Below are positions 44,633 to 53,432 of a stretch of DNA of 64,000 bases, piece by piece. The DNA lies in the NCBI GenBank assembly GCA_002778195.1, contig PCDI01000002.1:3485234-3549233 (forward strand). Direction: 5' to 3'. This DNA is from Raffaelea ambrosiae. Lineage: Eukaryota; Ascomycota; Sordariomycetes; Ophiostomatales; Ophiostomataceae. The position numbers and the translations under genes are program-made. The number at the start of each line of letters is the position of its first letter. Within the stretch, counting starts at the first letter, position 1. The notes under the pieces were generated by a model. That model was not told the origin of the DNA. It ran no database searches and saw only the letters and a program-made list of their open reading frames with translations.

Positions 44633-45214
44633 TCAGAGTATTTTCTGTACTAGCTCGACGATGTCGAAGTAGACCGCCTGCGCCTGTGCATGATCCGACC
44701 CAGCCTTCTGCCCAATGTCTAGCGTAGGATCCAGTCCCAGGCCCACGAGAAGCATCCGCCGCTCCGCATCATCGCGCAGCGCCAGTAGACTTCCGATCTG
44801 TGCTGCCACCAGGTGCCCGAACGTCTCACGTGCCTCGCCACCCGCCCCAAAGAGTGTCCGCGGTGTTAGGTGTGTGGATGGGAGCAGTCCTGTCTCGCCG
44901 CCGCTGCGGACAGTTGGCGGTAGAGCCGCATCGACGGACGCCGCTGACGGCGCTGCGAGAGGCACTTGAATCTGTTGAAAACGCATTTAGTTGCCAAGCC
45001 CAACATTCCGCACCAAATGAGCTGCTCTTACCCATTGAGCGAGACGGCCCCCCTGCGAGACGTTGACCATAATCTTGTCAAGAAAGTAGATGATCTCGAC
45101 CTCTGTAGGGACGCCACTGACGTCACCCTTGATCGTGCTGGACTTTGCTGGATAGGGGGCTTCCTTTATGTCTGCTTCCTCCATATTTTCCGTGCTGAGA
45201 TGCTGGGTAGCCAT
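44633..45214 (-). CDS. Pac3-like proteasome assembly chaperone
   Basis: Two exons, 45032-45214 and 44633-44971, join to 173 residues. The start is the ATG in MATQHLSTENMEEADIK; the frame extends further upstream only through a GTG. The core GVPTEVEIIYFLDKIMVNVSQ joins, after the splice, GGRLAQW to IQVPLAAPSA. It ends with LLVGLGLDP and a C-terminal helix. This beta-rich pattern (xVPT-x-V, D-K-I-x-V-x-x-S/T-Q-x-G-R-L-x-x-W) is that of the Pac3/Poc3 family, which pairs with Pac4 to guide alpha-ring assembly of the 20S proteasome. A Gly/Ser/Pro-rich insert sits between the last strand and the helix, as often in filamentous fungi. It diverges from dhr1. The family call is from pattern memory. Confidence 0.72.
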
Positions 45215-45770
45215 GACCGTCACTCGCGAAACCACCAGACGACGTTGGACGCGATTGTTCTGTGAAACGTCATTCCCCCACGTTTCGTGGTGCCTGGGAA
45301 AAATCCCAGCAGCACTTACCTACTCCACTTCCCAAAGGGGTAAGCACTATAATAAAATTGCTTAGTGGTTAAGAGCCCTGAACTCTAGGGCCTGTTAGAG
45401 TGTGCAAAGTGCCAGCTTGTTCAGGAATGCTCATTGGCTGGCAATTTTGCTTTGCATTGTTATGCCCGGTGCTATGCATTACAGAGTACATTCCCGTATG
45501 CTTAAAGACCTCCCGGCGATTCAAGACCTTTGGTGTTGGGCAAACTCAACGGTCCGTATTTGCGGGCGAATCATGCAGGCTTAAGAGGAACGATTCACCA
45601 ACCTAGATATCAGTTGCCTATTGGCTAGCCTTGCAAAAGAGCCCACTAAAAAGTTTCCTTATCGATAAGCCACAAGGATGGAAAAAAAAGTTACCTCTGC
45701 ATCCTCATGCTAGCCATTTCTTTCGCAAGTCTCTTCCAGACCAGCAAAAGTGGACGAAACAGTCGCAAAA
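45215..45770. promoter_or_regulatory. Divergent pac3-like/dhr1 promoter region
   Basis: 556 bp shared by two opposite transcripts. It holds an inverted repeat CCACG-TTT-CGTGG at 45278-45290 and ATTGG (inverted CCAAT) at 45620-45624, about 150 bp before the dhr1 ATG. A tRNA-like D-arm word near 45361 does not extend to a complete tRNA. Confidence 0.45.
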
Positions 45771-48700
45771 ATGGCACCCGCTAAAAAGTTTGTTCCTCGG
45801 CAGAGGAAGCACAAGGTGCTTGCCCGCCAGGCAAGGGAAAAGGCACAAGAGGCCGGCGAGCACGCACCAAAGGCTGTCGCCGTGGACAGCAATGCGGCCG
45901 AGATCATCCCCGAGAGCAAACGGGAACGCGAGGAGAGGAAAGCGCGGCTGCGCGAGGAGCTACGGGCTGGCCAGCCGGCCATGAGTTCGAAGAAGGCCAA
46001 ACGCTTCGAAAAGTACATGGAGACAAAGCTGCGCAAGGACGAGAACCGGGAACTCTACGACAGACTGGCGGCCAAGGCCATTGACACGACACAATTTGAG
46101 AGCTTTCGGCACCTAGGCCAGGGAAAAAAGAGACGAAGAATCGAGGCACAAAAAGAAAAGAACGCAAACAAAGGCAGTGACGAAAGCACTGACGAGGGGC
46201 ACGAGGACGAGGAAGAGAAGGAGGAGGAAGAGACAAAGGAGCTTGGACCCAAGCGGGAATCCGCACCAGCGACCACAGACCAGCAGCCAAACGGCAAGAG
46301 CAGATCATTCGCTCCTTCGTCTTTATTCTCTTCCGCTTCTTCTTCTTCTTTGTTTGCTGCACCGAAACCCACCAGCCAAACCGATGCCGATTCCTCAAAT
46401 CAGCCGACGCCCCCGCAGACCGCTCCGCCAAGCACAATTGTCGCCGGATCTGGCTTGAAGCGGCCGTTGGAGATTGGCGATGATGGCCGGCCAGTCATCC
46501 AGAAGCGACAGAAGCGAGGAGGTGTCAAGTCCAAGTATACAGTGGAAAAAATCCACGACGACGAGGATGCATACGAAGACTGGAGTGGGTTTTCGGACGA
46601 TTCGAGTGGCGACGAAAAGCCAAGAGACGAAGGAAACGACGAAGAAGCAGATGACGATTCTGCCGAATCGGCGGAGGCTGACGAGGACGAGGACGAGGAG
46701 GCGTCTGGATCTGATGATAGCGACGACGACGACGATGACAGCAGCAGTGACGACAGCGACGAAGAAGGAGAGACGCACAAGTCGGCTTTCAGGATATGGG
46801 CAGAACAGAGCCGAAACGAGTCCCTTGGCTTCCAGCCAAGCGCACCGCTCAACGCCATCCTCGAGATACCCAAACCAGAAAACTTCACTCCTCGTGCAGT
46901 CGAAGAGGAGCCACTTCCCATTGAACTGCAACCGACCAAGAACATCGACAGAAAAGTCTACAATGTCAGCGTGACTCGCTCTCCGGAGATTGATGAGGCA
47001 AGGTTGGCTCTTCCAATCTCTGCCGAAGAGCAGCAAATCATGGAGGCGATCCACGATAATGATGTGGTTGTCATCTCTGGAGGAACGGGTTCCGGCAAGA
47101 CTACGCAGGTACCGCAGTTTCTCTACGAAGCCGGTTACGGCTCTCCGGATTCACCAACACCAGGCATGATCGGCATCACGCAGCCGAGGCGAGTGGCTGC
47201 TGTGAGCATGTCTCGGCGAGTGACCGAGGAACTGGGCGACCATGGACATGTCGTTGGTTACCAGATCCGCTTTGAGCGCCGAACCACGCAGAAAACGGCC
47301 ATCAAGTTCATGACTGATGGTGTCCTGCTGAAGGAGCAGATGGGCGACTTGTATCTGTCAGACTACTCGGTAATCATTGTCGACGAAGCCCACGAGCGCA
47401 GCATCAACACAGATGTCCTGGTCGGCTGCCTGAGTCTCGTGAACCGCTTGCGCAAAGACAAGGCTATGGCACCGCTGAAATTGATCATCATGTCGGCCAC
47501 TCTCCAGATCGAAGATCTGACCAACAACAAGAGACTATTCCCCGAGCCCCCACGCGTCATCAGTGTTGGAGGCCGCCAGTTTCCCGTGACCGTCCACTTT
47601 GCCCAGAGGACACATCACGACTATGTCGAAGAGGCTTTCAAAAAGATTTGCCGGGGCCACCGAAAACTGCCACCTGGAGGCTTCCTCGTGTTCCTCACGG
47701 GCGAGGATGAGATTCAGCGTCTGGCTAAGCGCCTGCGTCTTGAAATCAATGGCTACAACTCGGCTGCCGGTCCCAAGGTTCGCATTGCCAGCAGTGAAGT
47801 GCCGTTTGAGCCGGAAGATGTCGAACTGGGCGGTGACATCGAGGTAGACGACTACATCGAAGACGGCAACAATGGTGACGACGGCTCGGAAAATGGCGCG
47901 GACGAAAATGACGATGCCGAATTTATTGTGGAAGAAGAAGAAGGCGAGGCAGGTACGGCTCCTCTGAAGATGCATGTTCTGCCTCTCTTCTCGAAGCTGC
48001 CCACCAGCGAGCAGCAACGGGTCTTCCGACCACCTCCAGACGGGCACCGCCAGGTGATTTTGGCCACCAACGTGGCCGAGACCAGTTTGACAATCCCGGG
48101 CATCCGATTTGTGTTCGACTGTGGCCGGTCCAAGGAGCGCAAGTACAACCAAGGCTCCGGTGTGCAGAGCTTCGAGGTGGGCTGGATCAGCAAGGCCAGC
48201 GCCGATCAACGTAGCGGTCGTGCTGGCCGTACGGGACCGGGTCACTGCTACCGGCTCTTCTCGTCGGCTGTGTACGAAGAGAACTTTGAGGACTTTGCTG
48301 AGCCGGAGATCCTGCGTATGCCCATTGAAGGTGTTGTGCTGCAGCTCAAGTCCATGAATATCCCCAAGGTTGATCTGTTTCCATTCCCTACGCCGCCAGA
48401 CCGTCAGAGCCTGGCACGCTCCGAAAGGCTTCTGCAGTACATTGGAGCGGTGGACCAGAACGGCAAGATCACGGACCTGGGCCAGCGCATGGCTCCATTT
48501 CCACTGGCTCCACGTTTTGCCAGAATCCTGTTGCTCGGCCACGCGGAGAACTGCATCCACTACGTCATTGCCATGGTTGCCGCCATGTCGGTGGAGGAGA
48601 TCTTTGTGCGTCCCAATACTGCCATTCCAGCGGGTGCTCCCGAAGGCGAAGGCATCCTTCGGACCCACGAGCACATCAAGAAGGACGAAGAGCGGAAACG

Positions 48701-49499
48701 CGTCACGGAAGAGTTCAAGAAGGCGCATCGATACTTTTGCAATCTCGACAGCGGAGTGCCTGTACAGACCGACATTATGAAGCTCCTGATGGCCGTCTGC
48801 ACGTTCTCCTTTGATTCCACAGAGGAGTGGTGCAAGAGCCATTTCGTGCACTTCAAGGCCTTGCGCGAGGTGCAGCAGATTCGCCGGCAAATCACGGAGC
48901 TGTTGCGCGAGCACCAGCCGGGAACGTTTCGTGGTTTGGAATACAAGGCGGAATTGGAGCCGCCAACAGAGAAGCAGGTGGCCTTCATGAAGCAGATGGC
49001 CGCCGCCGGGTTTATTGACAATGTGGCCATCCGGGCGGACAAGGCGCCGAGCCCCCCCGAGATGCCTGGGCGCAAGCCGACACGGGCCATTGACGTACCA
49101 TACATCCCGCTGAAGAGCAATGCCAAGGACGCAGACTTTGTCTACCTGCACCCGTCGTCGCCCATGTCGCATTTAACGCCCGACGAGTGTCCCACATACG
49201 TGGTGTACCGAAACCTGCACAAGGGCTCGCGGTCGACGGGCGGCGGCGAGCCGAAAACTCGCATGCACACGATTACAGACATCTCTGGCCACAAGCTCAC
49301 CAATCTGGCCAGGGGCACGCCACTGCTGTCATGGGGCAAGCCGATCAAGGCGAACCTATCCGCTGACGGACAAGAGCGTGATAGCTGGATCGTGCCGAAT
49401 CTGCGGTGGGAGGACGCTGCTGGTGGTCTGGGCTGGCCGCTGCCCTTGATGAAGGTCAAGCAGCGCAAGGTACCGGGCCGGGGCTGGCAAGTGGTCTAA
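45771..49499 (+). CDS. dhr1: DEAH-box RNA helicase Dhr1/Ecm16 (DHX37)
   Basis: Nucleolar helicase that displaces U3 snoRNA from pre-18S rRNA during small-subunit assembly. Single exon, 1242 residues, started at the ATG before APAKKFVPRQRKHKV; an in-frame GTG 21 nt upstream is not used. The N-terminal about 390 residues are basic, then strongly acidic with Asp/Glu/Ser runs. Motif I is GGTGSGKTTQ (about 437-446), motif II DEAH (538-541), motif III SAT soon after. QRSGRAGRTGPG is motif VI. The HA2 and OB-fold C-terminal regions follow, ending in GRGWQVV. An acidic insert (about 680-730) lies between RecA2 strands, as in the DHX37 subfamily. The N-terminal QRKHK...ARQAREK is also typical of Ecm16. 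Confidence 0.95.
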   Translation: MAPAKKFVPRQRKHKVLARQAREKAQEAGEHAPKAVAVDSNAAEIIPESKREREERKARLREELRAGQPAMSSKKAKRFEKYMETKLRKDENRELYDRLAAKAIDTTQFESFRHLGQGKKRRRIEAQKEKNANKGSDESTDEGHEDEEEKEEEETKELGPKRESAPATTDQQPNGKSRSFAPSSLFSSASSSSLFAAPKPTSQTDADSSNQPTPPQTAPPSTIVAGSGLKRPLEIGDDGRPVIQKRQKRGGVKSKYTVEKIHDDEDAYEDWSGFSDDSSGDEKPRDEGNDEEADDDSAESAEADEDEDEEASGSDDSDDDDDDSSSDDSDEEGETHKSAFRIWAEQSRNESLGFQPSAPLNAILEIPKPENFTPRAVEEEPLPIELQPTKNIDRKVYNVSVTRSPEIDEARLALPISAEEQQIMEAIHDNDVVVISGGTGSGKTTQVPQFLYEAGYGSPDSPTPGMIGITQPRRVAAVSMSRRVTEELGDHGHVVGYQIRFERRTTQKTAIKFMTDGVLLKEQMGDLYLSDYSVIIVDEAHERSINTDVLVGCLSLVNRLRKDKAMAPLKLIIMSATLQIEDLTNNKRLFPEPPRVISVGGRQFPVTVHFAQRTHHDYVEEAFKKICRGHRKLPPGGFLVFLTGEDEIQRLAKRLRLEINGYNSAAGPKVRIASSEVPFEPEDVELGGDIEVDDYIEDGNNGDDGSENGADENDDAEFIVEEEEGEAGTAPLKMHVLPLFSKLPTSEQQRVFRPPPDGHRQVILATNVAETSLTIPGIRFVFDCGRSKERKYNQGSGVQSFEVGWISKASADQRSGRAGRTGPGHCYRLFSSAVYEENFEDFAEPEILRMPIEGVVLQLKSMNIPKVDLFPFPTPPDRQSLARSERLLQYIGAVDQNGKITDLGQRMAPFPLAPRFARILLLGHAENCIHYVIAMVAAMSVEEIFVRPNTAIPAGAPEGEGILRTHEHIKKDEERKRVTEEFKKAHRYFCNLDSGVPVQTDIMKLLMAVCTFSFDSTEEWCKSHFVHFKALREVQQIRRQITELLREHQPGTFRGLEYKAELEPPTEKQVAFMKQMAAAGFIDNVAIRADKAPSPPEMPGRKPTRAIDVPYIPLKSNAKDADFVYLHPSSPMSHLTPDECPTYVVYRNLHKGSRSTGGGEPKTRMHTITDISGHKLTNLARGTPLLSWGKPIKANLSADGQERDSWIVPNLRWEDAAGGLGWPLPLMKVKQRKVPGRGWQVV

Positions 49500-49817
49500 C
49501 TAAGTCTCCAGCTGAGGAGGAGGTGGAGAGCGGGGATTCACGTTGACGTTGTCCCATTTCGATCTTGATCTTGACGTATTTTTGTCTTGCATGACCACCG
49601 GTTTCTATCTTACATGATGAATATAGCAATGATGACTGTCGTTAGGGCCCTGTAAAGGGCGTTATGCTGGGGGGGGGGNGGGGGGCAAAAAAAGAATAAT
49701 AAGAAATCGTCATAGAGAACGAGAGCGTAGAAAGCCACATAGAACAGACAAATTAAAAACCAAATAACCATGATACAACCACCATTTCCCATATTTGCTG
49801 CTAATGTGTAATGGGCG
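49500..49817. other. Convergent dhr1 / membrane-protein 3' spacer
   Basis: Both 3' UTRs. It contains a G run broken by a single ambiguous base (49669-49685, N at 49679), so the exact length is uncertain. No gene seen. Confidence 0.55.
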
Positions 49818-50579
49818 CTACCTTGCAGGAACTTCCTCGTCGTCGCTGTCGTCCATGAAACCTTCTTCCAGACTGACAAAAGAGTTAGCAATGGCGCCCC
49901 AAAAAATAAAATAAAAATAAGGGGCAAGACAAAAGCCCCGTGTGAGATACAACAAGGAATGTAAAGACCTACTCTCGACTGAGACGGCTGGTATTGTAGG
50001 CTCCGACGTGCTGCGCTGTCAGGGCGCGCTCGTGCTGGAGGCCGCGCACAGGGCGGATCACGCCCAACTCCTCGCCCTCCTCACCGAGGACTATGCCATC
50101 CAGGCCATCTTCGTCATCCTCGTCACTCGAGAAGTCGAGGTCTTCTACAGCATCGAGACGGCGGAACAGACTGCTGCCGCCGAGGCCGAGCGCGAGGCTC
50201 GATCGGAAGTTGCGGAGGGCGGCATTGTGCGTACGGCCGAGACCGCTAGCAGACGCGGACCCTGACGAGCCATGGTTCCAGGTGGAGGGCACAAGATAGC
50301 GGCCGAAGAAGCCCGTGACTCGTTGACGGACTGAGGAGGTCTGATGGGAGAGCGAGTCGATCGGGAGGTAGTGGCTGTAGCGGTTGCGGTAGTGCTGCCA
50401 GACAGGGACGACGAGGAAGGTGAGGAGGAGGTAGAGGGCGAAGGCGATGATGGCGGGGAGGACGATGGACTAAGGCGAAGGAGACGGTTAGACGGTACAG
50501 TTTGGTCGAAGGGGGTGAGGAGGAGATGAACGGAAAATCGATCTATTCTCACCTCGATCATAGACAGAGTCGACCCCAT
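49818..50579 (-). CDS. Conserved-looking small single-pass membrane protein, unknown function
   Basis: I do not recognise this family. Exons 50553-50579, 49973-50469 and 49818-49872 join in frame to 579 nt, 192 residues. The start is the ATG of MGSTLSMIE; the frame above it begins only with TTG. Residues 10-34 form one strongly hydrophobic helix (SIVLPAIIAFALYLLLTFLV), so the first nine residues are probably lumenal or outside. A basic-aromatic stretch (WQHYRNRYSHYLPIDSLS) follows directly. The rest is polar and has two acidic patches: LDFSSDEDDEDGLDG and the C-terminal FMDDSDDEEVPAR. The introns (83 and 100 bp) have GT/AG ends and keep phase, which argues for a real gene. It is convergent with dhr1. 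Confidence 0.72.
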
Positions 50580-53432
50580 TGGGAACAAGCGATGCGAACG
50601 GAGCCGGCGAGGGCCCCGTCAAGCTGTCGGGAACGGAGCAATTGCTTGGGTTATATTGTTGGTTTGATCAACGTGGTTTGCTGCATGGCGAGCAGCTTTG
50701 GAGGGGGGGGGGGCCTCAAGGGGGATGCGCGACCGATTTGGGCGGGCTGGAGTGCAGTTACGTAGTTGCTTTGTAGTTAATAACTAGTGGGCAAAACTGA
50801 AGCCTAAGATACAAGGAGCGCGCCCCAACGTTTTTCTGCTTTCGTCAGCGCTGCGGAGCCTTCCGCGCAGTGGCTATTGGACAGACAGGGGGCCCTTTAG
50901 TTAGGGGAGAAGTCAGCCCCAAGATTTGGACGGGCACGCCCGCATGCAAAGCCACGCGACAGCAAGCCACTTTGTTGGAGACAAGCCACAATAGGGGATG
51001 CATGTGGTCTGTCGCCTCATTATTCTAAGGCAAGGGGTTCCGGGCAGGCGGTTCCAGTTATTATTTAATACTTTCTTTTTTGTTGTTATTGTTGTTGTTG
51101 TTTTCTGGGTTTGTGCAGTTCTTGTGCAGGAAAACAAACAAGCCAGAAAACAAAGCCAAAAATAAATTATCCCATTCTGCACGGCGCACAACGTGGCTAC
51201 TATGCACGTACATAGTAGTACGAGAGATGTGCCCTGAATTTGTCGACACTTCCAGAACTTCCATTCTCGTTCCTCCCCATATATTGGCGGGCTGTGATTT
51301 GTCCGACGGCCCGTGTGGGCTCTTGCTGCGGCCTCTCCTCGCCCTTTCCACGTAGCAGAAATCAATTTCGCATCGAAATCATCTCTCCACAGTGGATGGC
51401 CCGCCTGGGTACGTCTGTGGGCAACATTTGGACAAACAAAGTCCTCTGTTCCCCACGGATGGAGGCTGTCCAACAGAGGCCAGCAAACAAAAGCGTGCTA
51501 GTCCCGCTGTTAGTCGGGTGCTTGCGAAGGGGGGAGAAATAAGACTCCCCATGTTGGCATTTGATTATGGCAATTTATTAGCGGGCGTCTACAGCGGGCG
51601 GCAGCAGCAGCCAGTGCTTGTTGCTCGTTGGCGTCCAGCACACGTCCAGGGAACACAGTCTGCGCACTGTCCTTGGGTCACAGTCACAGCGAGCGCCATC
51701 ACAACTTCAGAGAATAACATCAAAGACACGGGTTCTTTGCCATGATGCTCTGTTTGTTTTAGAAACCGTTCTGCGGCAGAACGGTGCGCAATTACGCAGA
51801 GCAGCATGCACGCAAGGTACCCGAACGGAACAGGCCATCTATCGTGTTATGCAGCGCAGCGCAGCATTGCTTCCTTTTGGCAAGAGTAGTGGCCAATCGG
51901 CCAGGGTGCAATACCGTATGCAAGGCCGTCTGCGCACTGCAGAATTCGCGCTTTTGGCTTAGCGCACGGGCTTGTTGACGCCAAAGGGTTCGTATCATAC
52001 TATGCAGTAAGATGCGTAGTAGGGATGCATTCATAGACAATACTCCTCTTGGGTGGTGTGGCCCCCTGAAGCCGCAGCCCAAAGGAGGGGGGGTACAGGA
52101 GGTACCAGGGGCTTTTGCCCGTGCTAATCCAGTTTCAGCTTACCTCAGAGCCGATCCTTGGTCTGAACCAAGAAAGAGGAGCAGTCGCGGGCAGGCAAGA
52201 AAGGGCAAGCGCACTGTAATAGCCCGCCGCCAGCAAAAGGAAGGCACGACTAGCAGACCGCCCAGGTGTGTGCCTGCGTTGCAGCAGGGGGTGCAGCCGC
52301 CGCTCCTGCCGTCTCTCGAACCACGACAATCGATACAGACCCCTGGATGTGTGGCTCTCCTTCTGTTTGTTCGATGTTGGATTTTGCGGAGTAGACGCGC
52401 CCTTCCTTTCTCGATCTTTCGCTTTTCCGGTTTACTGTTTTCTTCGATCTTTTCGATCTCGTTCGCTCTTTGCCCTCTTGACGACACGAAGTAGCCCCCG
52501 TCTGCCCTTTCGTGGCCCCCCCCCCCTCTGTACAAAGACGATCCGAAGCGAAAATCAGCGGCAAAAATTGAAGCCCGAGCCAGAAATCGACACAAATCAA
52601 CACACGCCCAGCGGAACCCAAAACACACCCTCGACAGGTTGCCCTGTCCCGGCGCCGTTGTCTCCCGCGGAGGCGTTGCTTTGCTCAGCGCTGCTCTCGC
52701 CCTCGTTGAAACGCTGCCGGACGAGGCAGGACGACGAATCCGACGCATGTGCTGCCGCGGGCTTTTGGTGGCTTCTTTTTGGTGTGTTTCTTCATATTTT
52801 GGCCTTTTTTGTCATTTCTTGCTCTTCTGGAAACTGGAAACACCTCGCCCGATATCCACACCTGCACACCCCTGTCCTGCTGTCGTCGCTCTTGTTTTGC
52901 CTATGGGCACCCCCAGACCGCCGGCGAACGCAACATCGACGTGGGCCTCGTGCTGGACTTTCTCATGCTAACTGCTGCCCTCGTTCATGCAGACCTCGTC
53001 GACCCCTGCCATCCTCGCGCACATCACCACTGCCGCCAGTCCGCGTGCGTGCCAGTTCGCCGACACACCCTCCTAGGGACATGATGCGATCTGCGTGTTT
53101 TCTGAGACACCATCGCAGCCACTGACGGACGAGACGCAGCCTCCTTTCTCGCCCAACCCGCGTCGGGACGACGACGACCACCACACGACGCCCTGGCCGA
53201 ACCTCTACGCGAGTGACGACCACACAGGCCAGGAAAAGCCGACACGACTGAGGCACAAGAGGGAAAACAGGCAAAAGCGACTGCTGCGTTCTTCCACGCC
53301 AGACGACTCCACTGGAGCCTCGTTTCACAGGCCCCGTCTGCCCTCTCTCGGCTGCTCGCCTCTGCTCTCCTCCTCTCCTGCCCACACCCCCCCCCTCCTT
53401 CCCCTCCCTTCCCTCTCTTTGTTCTGCCCCCC
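50580..53432. other. Large divergent region upstream of the formin
   Basis: 2.85 kb with no gene I can support. It holds the promoter of the small membrane protein (G run 50703-50713) and the promoter and long leader of the formin. From about 52350 the plus strand becomes C/T-rich with a C run at 52516-52526, typical of a long fungal 5' UTR. A 285-codon plus-strand frame (52268-53125) is Cys/Arg/Ser/Leu-rich without any domain; I treat it as chance or leader sequence. Confidence 0.45.
51765..51785. other. 21-bp perfect dyad symmetry
   Basis: ACCGTTCTGC and GCAGAACGGT are exact inverted repeats separated by one G. Symmetry of this quality suggests a dimeric protein-binding site or a hairpin. 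It lies between the small membrane-protein gene and the formin, in neither coding region. Function is unknown. Confidence 0.6.

Noticed and set aside
45358..45405. tRNA-like words (TTAGTGGTTAAGAGC and a GCCCT/AGGGC hairpin with a 7-nt loop)
   Set aside because: No T33 before a credible anticodon, no T-arm B-box (GGTTCGANTCC) and no pairing acceptor stem. At most a decayed tRNA relic.
47535..49172. 545-codon minus-strand frame opposite dhr1
   Set aside because: Shadow of the helicase exon. The product has no recognisable motif.
52268..53125. 285-codon plus-strand frame upstream of the formin
   Set aside because: It starts inside promoter/leader-like C/T-rich DNA. Composition is dominated by Cys, Arg, Ser and Leu and no family is recognised. 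Kept only as spacer content.
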